Positions 57,361-64,000 of a stretch of DNA of 64,000 nt are shown one piece after another. Made by a program: the position numbers and the translations under genes. The DNA comes from Arthrobacter sp. Alg241-R88. Lineage in GTDB: Bacteria; Actinomycetota; Actinomycetes; Actinomycetales; Micrococcaceae. The stretch is from contig NZ_UNRG01000002.1 of NCBI RefSeq assembly GCF_900537115.1, positions 558,591-622,590 of the forward strand. The letters are read 5' to 3'. Under the pieces are notes generated by a model, which did no database searches, was not told where the DNA came from, and worked only from the letters and a program-made list of their open reading frames with translations. Positions within the stretch are counted from its first letter, which is position 1. Each line of letters begins with the position of its first letter.

Positions 57361-59487
57361 CTACAGTACGTCCACTCCGTCCAGTCGCAGCTGGACAGGT
57401 TCCGCGCTTCGCTTTGCGGCCGTTGCCGCCCGGGTTGCCCGCAGGACGCGGGTCACCGCCGCGGCCTGTGCGTAGGGGAAGAAGAGGAGGGTCCGGACGT
57501 CCTCCGCCGAGCGGCGGGTGGAGGGCGGACCGCTGAGAATGAGCGGTGCGGGGCCCGCGGTACGGAGGCGGACGCCTGCTTGTTCCAGTTGCGCTGCCAC
57601 TGCACCTGAGAAATGCCCGACGGCGGCCCGGGGGCCGGTGATGGAGGCAATGCGCACCGCCGGTGGAAGCTGCAGTTCGGCCCGGAGGGAGAGCTCGCGT
57701 TCGGCGTAACCAGCAGGATCCCACCTTAGCAGCGCGCCCACAGCTGCGGTGTCCGCTGCCGTAACCACCACGAGACCGCCTTGGGTGGCAGGCCTGACCA
57801 AGGCCCCGGCATTGAACCAGCGCCGCACGGTATCCTCGCTGGCACGCAGCGACTCGCGGCGCAGCAGGGAGTCACCATCCAGCAGCAAGGCGGCGGCATA
57901 TCCCCCTTCCGCTACAGGTTCAGCTCCCACCGTGGCCACCACCAAGGCCTTGCTATTGGTTACGCGTGCCTTGACCTGGTCTCCGGAAGACGTGATGACG
58001 GTTTTGCCGGGGAAGGCCCTGCCCAGCTCCTCGGCTGTCCGTATTACGCCCGTTGCGCCCCTGCGGAGCTTCCGGCCGTTGCAGTGCGTGCAGTGCCAGT
58101 CCGGCGCCGGAGTGGAGCACCACCGGCATTGCGGCAGGGCTGAGGTTCCGCTGGCCCCGGCCACGGCCAAAGGACCCTGGCAGGCAACACAGCGTGCGGG
58201 CTCCCGGCAGTGGTCACACACCAGCGACGGTGCGTAGCCGGCGCGGGCCACCTGGACCAGGACCGGTCCCCGTTCGAGTCCTTCCTTGGCGGCCAGCCAG
58301 GCAGTGCCGGGAAGGCGGGCGATCCTGGCGAGCGGGTCCCGCTCCTGTTCGAAGCTGTCGGCCGTGTTCACCACGCGGGGGACGGTGCGGCGGACCAGCG
58401 TGCGGTCCGCTTCCACGGGCAGGGCCCAGCCTGTCTCGATCAGCCGCTGGACCTCTGTGCTGCGGGAATGCGCGGCCAAAAGGCAGGCAGCCCCGGACTG
58501 TTCGGCGCGCAGGAGCAGGACTTCGCGGGCGTGGGCGTAGGGCGCGCGCTGCTCAATGTGGAGGTCATCGCCGTCGTCCCAGCACACCACGAGCCCCAGG
58601 TTCTTTACGGGAGCATAGGCAGCTGACCGGGTCCCGATGGCAACGCGCGCGGTTCCGGCGAGGAGCCGCAGGAAGTTCTGGTAGCGGGGCGTCGGGCCGT
58701 CCTCCGCGGTGAGGCGGGCTACGGCCTGCTCCGGCAACAGCGCTCCCACGGCCGCTTCTAGCCGGTCCAGGTCCCGGTTGTCCGGGACCACCGCCACGGC
58801 TCCCCGCCCGGAAGCATGGGCTGCGGCAATGGCCTGGGCCAGCAACTGCGGCCAACCGGCGGGTCCATAGCTTTGGAGGGGATTTAGGACCGCCCGTGGG
58901 GAACCACCGTCTCTTAGGTGGCGGAGGAAGGCCGGACCGTTCCGGAAACTTATCCAGGCATCGTCTGGGCCGGAGTCCTCGGCTGCCGCGCTTTCACCTG
59001 CTTCCGCCGGAGTTTCCGCGGAAGCAGGATACGTTTTCTCCAGCCGGGCTACCCGCGGCGGGACGGCAACCCGGAGGACATCACTGACGGTTCCCGCGTA
59101 CCGGGAGGCTACGGCGGTGGCCAGGTCGCGGACCTCGGGTGACAGGACGGGAACCGGGGAAACAACCTTCGCCAGCGGCAACAGGGTGTGGCCGGCGTCG
59201 GACTCCGCCACCCGTTCCATGATGAACCCGCTGAGGTCCTGGCCGTTGAACTTGACCTTAACCCTGACGCCGGGCTGCGCGTCCTCATCCAGCCCGGCAG
59301 GAACACCGTAGTCAAAAGGCCGGTCCAAGTGCGGCAGCGAGGATTCCACCAACACCCTGGCCACCGGAAGGTGATCCGCTAACCGCGGGCCCGCCTGCTG
59401 TTTCCGGGAAGGGAAACCCTGCAGCAGGGACGGCTGTACCGCGGCCGGCAGGTCCAGCAACGGTTGCGTGGAATCGTCAGCAACCAC
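57361..59487 (-). CDS. priA: Replication restart protein PriA, helicase motifs missing
   Basis: 708 aa. The N-terminal DNA-binding part has VLVESSLPHLDRPFDYGVPA; the zinc region is intact (CDHC, CVAC, CRWC, CTHC). Where Walker A should be (GxTGSGKT) the sequence is YGPAGWPQLL, without the Lys, and the DEEH box reads CWDDGDDLH. Loss of helicase motifs is a known feature of actinobacterial PriA, so it probably supports primosome loading without unwinding. GTG start with a strong GGAGGT. Downstream of metK on the same strand. Confidence 0.93.
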   Translation of the reverse strand: MVADDSTQPLLDLPAAVQPSLLQGFPSRKQQAGPRLADHLPVARVLVESSLPHLDRPFDYGVPAGLDEDAQPGVRVKVKFNGQDLSGFIMERVAESDAGHTLLPLAKVVSPVPVLSPEVRDLATAVASRYAGTVSDVLRVAVPPRVARLEKTYPASAETPAEAGESAAAEDSGPDDAWISFRNGPAFLRHLRDGGSPRAVLNPLQSYGPAGWPQLLAQAIAAAHASGRGAVAVVPDNRDLDRLEAAVGALLPEQAVARLTAEDGPTPRYQNFLRLLAGTARVAIGTRSAAYAPVKNLGLVVCWDDGDDLHIEQRAPYAHAREVLLLRAEQSGAACLLAAHSRSTEVQRLIETGWALPVEADRTLVRRTVPRVVNTADSFEQERDPLARIARLPGTAWLAAKEGLERGPVLVQVARAGYAPSLVCDHCREPARCVACQGPLAVAGASGTSALPQCRWCSTPAPDWHCTHCNGRKLRRGATGVIRTAEELGRAFPGKTVITSSGDQVKARVTNSKALVVATVGAEPVAEGGYAAALLLDGDSLLRRESLRASEDTVRRWFNAGALVRPATQGGLVVVTAADTAAVGALLRWDPAGYAERELSLRAELQLPPAVRIASITGPRAAVGHFSGAVAAQLEQAGVRLRTAGPAPLILSGPPSTRRSAEDVRTLLFFPYAQAAAVTRVLRATRAATAAKRSAEPVQLRLDGVDVL

Positions 59488-59596
59488 TTCGGCTACCTCC
59501 GTTCAGCATCACCGGGTGGACCTGGTCAGTAAACCAGCAGGCACAGACATTCCACCGGCAACGGCATCCCCGCCCAGGTTCGGCCACGGCCACTGG

Positions 59597-60832
59597 CTAC
59601 GCGTTGAAGAAAGCCTTCAGGTCGTCCACACGGTCCAAGCGCTCCCAGGTAAAGTCCGGATCGTCCCGGCCGAAGTGCCCGTGGGCTGCAGTCTTGGCGT
59701 AGATGGGCCGCTTCAGGTCCAGGGCGTCGATGATGGCGCGGGGACGAAGGTCGAAGATTTCGGCGATGGCAGCACTGATGCGGGCGGGGTCCACCGTTTC
59801 GGTGCCGAACGTCTCAACGTACGTGCCCACGGGACGCGCCTGGCCGATGGCGTAGGCAATCTGGATTTCGGCGCGTTTGGCCAAACCTGCTGCAACAACG
59901 TTCTTGGCAGCCCACCGCATGGCATAGGCGGCGGAGCGGTCCACCTTGGACGGGTCCTTGCCGGAGAAGGCGCCGCCGCCGTGCCGTGCCATGCCGCCAT
60001 AGGTATCAACGATGATCTTCCGCCCGGTCAGGCCGGCGTCACCGACGGGGCCGCCGATAACAAACTCACCGGCCGGGTTCAGGATGTTTGCGGCACGGGA
60101 GATGTCCAGGTTGGCACCGGCCAGCACGGGCGCGATGACGATGGAGGCAAGGTCAGCGCGGAGCTGTTCGAGGCTTGCGCCTTCGGCGTGCTGGCTGGAA
60201 ATGACCACGGTTTCGACCGAGACCGGCAGGTCCTTGTCATAGCCCACGGTCACCTGGGTCTTGCCGTCCGGACGGAGGTACGCCAACTCCCCTGACTTGC
60301 GGACTTCGGTGAGCCGCTCCGAAAGGCGGTGTGCCAGCCAGATGGGCGTGGGCATGTAGGAGGGAGTTTCGTCACTTGCGTAGCCGAACATCAGGCCCTG
60401 GTCGCCTGCGCCCTGGAGGTCGTAGTCATCCTCCTGGCGGCCCTCACGGGCTTCAAGGGAGTTGAAGACTCCACCGGCGATGTCGTTGGACTGCTGGCCG
60501 ATGGACACGGAAACGCCGCACCGGGCGCCGTCGAACCCGTTGGCCGAGGAGTCATAGCCGATGCCCAGGATGGTCTCGCGGACGATCTGCGGAATTTCCA
60601 CGTAGGCGTCGGTGGTGACCTCACCAGCCACGTGGACCAGGCCGGTGGTGGCCATGGTCTCCACGGCGACGCGGGATTCCGGGTCCTTGTCCAGCAGGGC
60701 GTCGAGGATGGCGTCGCTGATCTGGTCGCAGATCTTGTCCGGGTGGCCTTCGGTGACCGACTCGGAGGTGAAGAGCCGGAGCGCGGAGGGCGTGGCCGCG
60801 TGGGACTGGGGAAGGTGCAGCGGTAAAGTCAC
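59597..60832 (-). CDS. metK: S-adenosylmethionine synthetase
   Basis: Makes S-adenosylmethionine from methionine and ATP. 411 aa. Signatures: [29 protein letters not shown] and [22 protein letters not shown] start with AAGGT upstream. It follows coaBC with an 87-bp gap, in the conserved coaBC-metK-priA order. I see no SAM-riboswitch-like fold in that gap. Confidence 0.98.
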   Translation of the reverse strand: MTLPLHLPQSHAATPSALRLFTSESVTEGHPDKICDQISDAILDALLDKDPESRVAVETMATTGLVHVAGEVTTDAYVEIPQIVRETILGIGYDSSANGFDGARCGVSVSIGQQSNDIAGGVFNSLEAREGRQEDDYDLQGAGDQGLMFGYASDETPSYMPTPIWLAHRLSERLTEVRKSGELAYLRPDGKTQVTVGYDKDLPVSVETVVISSQHAEGASLEQLRADLASIVIAPVLAGANLDISRAANILNPAGEFVIGGPVGDAGLTGRKIIVDTYGGMARHGGGAFSGKDPSKVDRSAAYAMRWAAKNVVAAGLAKRAEIQIAYAIGQARPVGTYVETFGTETVDPARISAAIAEIFDLRPRAIIDALDLKRPIYAKTAAHGHFGRDDPDFTWERLDRVDDLKAFFNA

Positions 60833-60907
60833 TCAACTACCTTACTGGTTGGGATTCGTCCTCCCCGCAGGAGACCTCGGGAGATGTCCTCGTGCTAAGG
60901 AACGGAA

Positions 60908-60925
60908 GCCTGAAACACTTCAGGC
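60908..60925 (-). terminator. Short hairpin at the coaBC stop
   Basis: GCCTGAA-GTGT-TTCAGGC on the minus strand, overlapping the coaBC stop codon, followed by TTCCGTTCCTT. A weak terminator at best. Confidence 0.4.
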
Positions 60926-62161
60926 GCGGGGGGAAACGTGATTCAGTTCAAAGCCGATCCGGCTGATGATGGCCGCCGAAACTTCCGTCTTGGTGCCGGC
61001 CGCCTCCTGTGGTTCGGAGCCGGACCGGGCCAGGATGACAACGGAATTCGTATCCTGGCCGAAGACCTTATCCGCGCCCACATGGTTCACCACCAGCAGG
61101 TCGCAGCCTTTACGCTCCAGTTTTGCTTCCGCGTAGGCCAGCACGTCACCGTGGCTGTCGCCGGTTTCGGCAGCGAAGCCTACGATCAGCTGCTGCCCCT
61201 CCGCGTGGCCGCCGCTGTTCCGGAGTTCCACCAGTTCGTGCAGGATGTCCGGGTTGCGGACCAGCGTGATCACGGGGTCGGCGCTGTCATCGCGCTTCTT
61301 GATTTTGGTATCCGAGACCTCCGACGGGCGGAAGTCGGCCACTGCCGCGGACATAATCACGACGTCGGAATCCGCCGCTGCTGCCAGCGCCGCCTCACGC
61401 AGTTGCAGGGCAGTCTCCACGGGCACCACTTCCACGCCTGCCGGCGGTGGAACTTCCATATGGGCTGCGAGCAGGCGGACCGTAGCGCCGGCGTTGCGGG
61501 CGGCGACGGCCAGCGCCACTCCCTGCTTACCGGAGGATCTGTTGCCCAGGAACCGTACCGGGTCCAGGGGTTCGCGGGTTCCGCCGGCGCTGATGGTGAC
61601 GGTGCGTCCCGCGAGCGGCAGCTGGTAGTCCGACTGGCCCTGGACCAGGGCCAGGGCGGCGTCGAAAATGACCTCGGGCTCGGGCAGCCTTCCGGGACCT
61701 GAATCAGAACCGGTCAACCTGCCGGTTGCCGGTTCCAGGACGGCCGCTCCGCGGCTCCGCAACGTTTCTACGTTGGCCTGGGTAGCCGCGTGCTGCCACA
61801 TCTCGGTGTGCATGGCAGGGGCGAACAGTACCGGGCCGTGGGCCATCAGCAGGGTGTTGGTGAGGAGGTCGCCGGCCTGTCCGGTAGCCGCTTTGGCCAG
61901 GAGGTCGGCAGTGGCCGGGGCGATGACCACCAGGTCCGCTTCGTGGCCCAGGCGGACGTGGTTGACCTGGTGGACGTCGTCGAAAACGCTGTTGCTGACC
62001 GGATTTCCGGACAACGCCTCCCAGGTGGCGGTGCCAACAAAGCGGGTGGCTGCCTCCGTGGGGATCACAGTGACGTGATGGCCGGCTTCAGTAAAAAGCC
62101 GGAGGAGCGATGCCACCTTGTAGGCGGCAATCCCTCCCCCGACTCCGAGGACTATGCGCAC
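60920..62161 (-). CDS. coaBC: Bifunctional phosphopantothenoylcysteine decarboxylase / synthase
   Basis: Two coenzyme A steps in one 413-aa protein. The CoaC half has VGGGIAAYKVASLLR, catalytic His68 in NHVRLGHEADL, and APAMHTEMW. The CoaB half (from about 185) has GGTREPLDPVRFLGNRSSGK and SAAVADFRPSEV. GTG start with GGAGG upstream. It follows rpoZ with a 34-bp gap. Confidence 0.96.
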   Translation of the reverse strand: MRIVLGVGGGIAAYKVASLLRLFTEAGHHVTVIPTEAATRFVGTATWEALSGNPVSNSVFDDVHQVNHVRLGHEADLVVIAPATADLLAKAATGQAGDLLTNTLLMAHGPVLFAPAMHTEMWQHAATQANVETLRSRGAAVLEPATGRLTGSDSGPGRLPEPEVIFDAALALVQGQSDYQLPLAGRTVTISAGGTREPLDPVRFLGNRSSGKQGVALAVAARNAGATVRLLAAHMEVPPPAGVEVVPVETALQLREAALAAAADSDVVIMSAAVADFRPSEVSDTKIKKRDDSADPVITLVRNPDILHELVELRNSGGHAEGQQLIVGFAAETGDSHGDVLAYAEAKLERKGCDLLVVNHVGADKVFGQDTNSVVILARSGSEPQEAAGTKTEVSAAIISRIGFELNHVSPRA

Positions 62162-62195
62162 GTGACCTCCGTCAACAGCACGTCAGGCGGCAGTA

Positions 62196-62456
62196 TTACT
62201 CTGCGGCTTCGATCGGCGTGGAGACCAGCTTGCCTTCGTTGATCTCGCGCAGGGCGATGGAAAGCGACTTTTCGTTCAGCTTGGTGTCTACCAGCGGGCC
62301 AACGTATTCGAAGAGGCCCTCGTGCAGCTGGGCGTAGTAAGCGTTGATCTGACGAGCACGCTTGGCACCGAAGATCACCAGGCCGTACTTTGAATCCGCT
62401 GCTTCAAGCAGCGAGTCGATCGGCGGGTTGATGATGCCTTCAAGGTTCGTGGACAC
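62196..62456 (-). CDS. rpoZ: RNA polymerase omega subunit
   Basis: 86 aa, aids RNA polymerase assembly. Contains the omega signature with [20 protein letters not shown] and [12 protein letters not shown], then a [19 protein letters not shown] tail. Located 15 bp after gmk, in the usual gmk-rpoZ pair. Confidence 0.96.
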   Translation of the reverse strand: MSTNLEGIINPPIDSLLEAADSKYGLVIFGAKRARQINAYYAQLHEGLFEYVGPLVDTKLNEKSLSIALREINEGKLVSTPIEAAE

Positions 62457-62471
62457 GAATTCTCCAAATTT

Positions 62472-63068
62472 CTAGCGGGCTGACCGTTCCGGCGCTCCGT
62501 GCGGATGCGGGGTCAGCCCCATGAGTGAAACAAGCTCGTCCGCTGCCCGGCGAACGTCGTCGTTAATGACGGTGTAGTCGAACTCCGGTTCAGCAGCAAG
62601 CTCCAGTTTAGCGGTTTCCAGCCGGCGCTGCTGTTCCTCGGGTGTTTCCGTGCCGCGGCCCACCAGCCTGCGGACCATTTCGTCCCAGCTCGGCGGCGCG
62701 AGGAAGACGAACTGGGCGTCCGGAACGGCTGCCTTGACCTGGCGCGCGCCCTGCAGGTCGATCTCCAGCAGCACCGACCGGCCCTCGGCGATCGCCTGGT
62801 TCACGGTGCTCTTGAGAGTCCCGTAGGTGTTTTGGCCGTGCACTACCGCCCACTCGAGGAATTCTCCCTCGGCAACGAGCCGCTCGAATTCCTCCTTGGC
62901 CTTGAAGAAGTAATGGACTCCGTCAACTTCACCCGGCCGCGGGGCGCGGGTGGTGGCTGATACCGAGAGCCAGACCTCTGGGTAGTTGTCCCGGATGTAG
63001 GTGGACACGGTGCCTTTGCCAACAGCCGTCGGACCAGCGAGGACTGTCAGTCCAGGTTTTTTGCTCAC
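62472..63068 (-). CDS. gmk: Guanylate kinase
   Basis: Phosphorylates GMP to GDP. 198 aa. P-loop GPTAVGKGT (12-20); GMP-binding block VSATTRAPRPGEVDGVHYFF; EGEFLEWAVVHGQNTYG. GTG start. It follows mihF by 44 bp; the mihF-gmk order is typical of actinobacteria. Confidence 0.97.
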   Translation of the reverse strand: MSKKPGLTVLAGPTAVGKGTVSTYIRDNYPEVWLSVSATTRAPRPGEVDGVHYFFKAKEEFERLVAEGEFLEWAVVHGQNTYGTLKSTVNQAIAEGRSVLLEIDLQGARQVKAAVPDAQFVFLAPPSWDEMVRRLVGRGTETPEEQQRRLETAKLELAAEPEFDYTVINDDVRRAADELVSLMGLTPHPHGAPERSAR

Positions 63069-63112
63069 GTATTCCTTTGTGCCGGAGTTCGGGGTAGCGG
63101 AAAGTTCCCGCT

Positions 63113-63430
63113 CTAGTTCTCGTCTATAAAATCTACCAGCGCCCGGCGCTGGTGGACGCCGAGGCCGCGGAGCCGGCGGGAGGCGGCGATACCCAGCTGC
63201 TTCATGATGGCGGCGGCACGGACTTTTCCTACTCCAGGCAATGCCTCCAGCAGTTCCGAAACCTTCATCCGGGCCATCGCTTCGTCCTCCATCGCGGAAT
63301 TGATGATGTCCGCTGCGGAGCTCGCACCGTTCTTGAGGTTTTCCTTGGCCGCGGCCCGGGTTGCCCTGGCTGCCGCCGCTTTGTTCAAGGCATCAGTTCG
63401 TTCGGATGCGGATAAGGGTCGCAGCACCAT
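63113..63430 (-). CDS. mihF: Actinobacterial integration host factor
   Basis: Nucleoid-associated DNA-binding protein of the mIHF/sIHF type, 105 aa, unrelated to proteobacterial IHF. The C-terminal DNA-binding part reads LLEALPGVGKVRAAAIMKQL with a helix-hairpin-helix-like GVG turn, and ends RRLRGLGVHQRRALVDFI. ATG 63430 is chosen (family start MVLRPLS; GGGGGTG upstream); the frame stays open 30 codons further but that part overlaps intergenic sequence. Confidence 0.95.
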   Translation of the reverse strand: MVLRPLSASERTDALNKAAAARATRAAAKENLKNGASSAADIINSAMEDEAMARMKVSELLEALPGVGKVRAAAIMKQLGIAASRRLRGLGVHQRRALVDFIDEN

Positions 63431-63541
63431 GGTGGACACCCCCGGATCTGGGTGGATACGGCCAAGGGCGGCCGCCCTTGGACATGTCCTGAAACTACCC
63501 TTTGGTGCTGCCCGAATCAATGCATCCGGGGAAACGGGCAG

Positions 63542-64000
63542 CTATTCGCCCCGCAGCCCGTCAAGGGTCCGTTGGGCGGCCTCCCGCAATGCGCGCGGCT
63601 GCGGTCCGGCTGAAAGGATATCCCTGCTGGAAGTTCCCAGCACCTGAGGGTAGGCGCTGCCGAAGGTGGCACGGAGATCGGCCGGTGTGGCCCCCTGCGC
63701 TCCCAGGCCCGGCGCAAGGATGGGCCCGCGCATGCCGGCGAGGTCCACATCAAGGTCCGAAAGGGCTGAACCGACGGTTGCGCCGACTACCAGGCCGACC
63801 GAACCAAGCTCTCCAGGGTAGCGGCGGTTTTCCCCGCCGGCCGCCAAGGCGATCCTTCGTGCCACGGAGTCCGCTCCTCCAACGTGCTGGACCGAGGCTC
63901 CTTCAGTGTTGGAGGTCAGGGCGAGGACAAACACTCCACGCCCCGTGTCGGCCGCCAGATCGAGGGCCGGACGCAACGACTCAAAGCCAAGGTAGGGGCT
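63542..64000 (-). CDS. pyrF: Orotidine 5'-phosphate decarboxylase, truncated by window edge
   Basis: C-terminal 152 residues of OMP decarboxylase, last step of UMP synthesis. Visible blocks are VFVLALTSNTEG, SVGLVVGATVG, ILAPGLGAQGATPADL and the closing GTSRDILSAGP-like segment (GTSSRDILSAG). The frame continues past base 64000, so the 5' part lies outside. It is upstream of mihF on the same strand, matching the conserved pyrF-mihF-gmk order. Confidence 0.93.
   Translation of the reverse strand, partial: SPYLGFESLRPALDLAADTGRGVFVLALTSNTEGASVQHVGGADSVARRIALAAGGENRRYPGELGSVGLVVGATVGSALSDLDVDLAGMRGPILAPGLGAQGATPADLRATFGSAYPQVLGTSSRDILSAGPQPRALREAAQRTLDGLRGE

Noticed and set aside
60833..60919. 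Possible SAM riboswitch upstream of metK
   Set aside because: Only 87 bp are available, and I find no SAM-I, SAM-II or SAM-IV core; nothing beyond ordinary promoter-size DNA.

Overview
The window is one continuous piece of a high-G+C actinobacterial chromosome. Gene content and order point to Micrococcaceae, most likely Arthrobacter or Pseudarthrobacter. The clues are an actinobacterial aa3 oxidase / cytochrome bcc gene set, a mihF-gmk-rpoZ-coaBC-metK-priA order, hrcA-dnaJ2-rsmE, leuS-degV-comEA-comEC-holA-rpsT-lepA-hemW, frequent GTG/TTG starts and probable leaderless promoters. Genus assignment is inference; there is no rRNA or tRNA gene to confirm it.

Layout. 1-9.3 kb: ctaE (cut at the left edge) with qcrCAB on the plus strand and ctaC-ctaD-ctaF on the minus strand. 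Between them sit a DasR-type GntR regulator and ptsH (HPr), divergent around a near-consensus DasR operator. 9.5-15.6 kb: M20 dipeptidase, DUF3043 protein, pyrD, an alpha/beta hydrolase, uppS and recO. 15.7-25.2 kb: leuA with a Leu-codon leader peptide, M13 peptidase, LCP cell-wall ligase, and an era / CorC-type / ybeY / phoH gene run. 25.5-31.7 kb: GerMN lipoprotein, rsmE-dnaJ-hrcA with a CIRCE operator, DUF3097, DUF4870 and a 2H phosphoesterase. 31.7-40.2 kb: hemW, lepA, an orphan PemK/MazF-like protein, rpsT, holA, comEC and comEA.

40.25-44.85 kb is an accessory insertion. It lies between comEA and degV and is flanked by a diverged direct repeat of about 220 bp made from the comEA 5' end. 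It carries an APH-family phosphotransferase, an MFS transporter coupled to a cysteine-free racemase-fold protein, several small phage-like genes, and a broken DUF932-like C-terminus joined to a truncated, frameshifted comEA copy. Single-crossover integration of a circular element carrying a comEA fragment would give this arrangement.

45-64 kb: degV, then leuS preceded by a tiny Leu-codon ORF and an intrinsic terminator (a probable attenuator). Next come a 129-bp palindromic element, the glycerol genes glpD-glpF-glpK with a divergent SorC-type regulator, an aldo/keto reductase - hydrolase - glycosyltransferase run, and the priA-metK-coaBC-rpoZ-gmk-mihF-pyrF minus-strand cluster (pyrF is cut at the right edge).

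The most interesting points are: (1) matching leucine-codon leaders in front of leuA and leuS, both apparently leaderless transcripts starting at the leader start codon; (2) the comEA-flanked island with its Cys-less racemase homologue; (3) the DasR box in front of ptsH.
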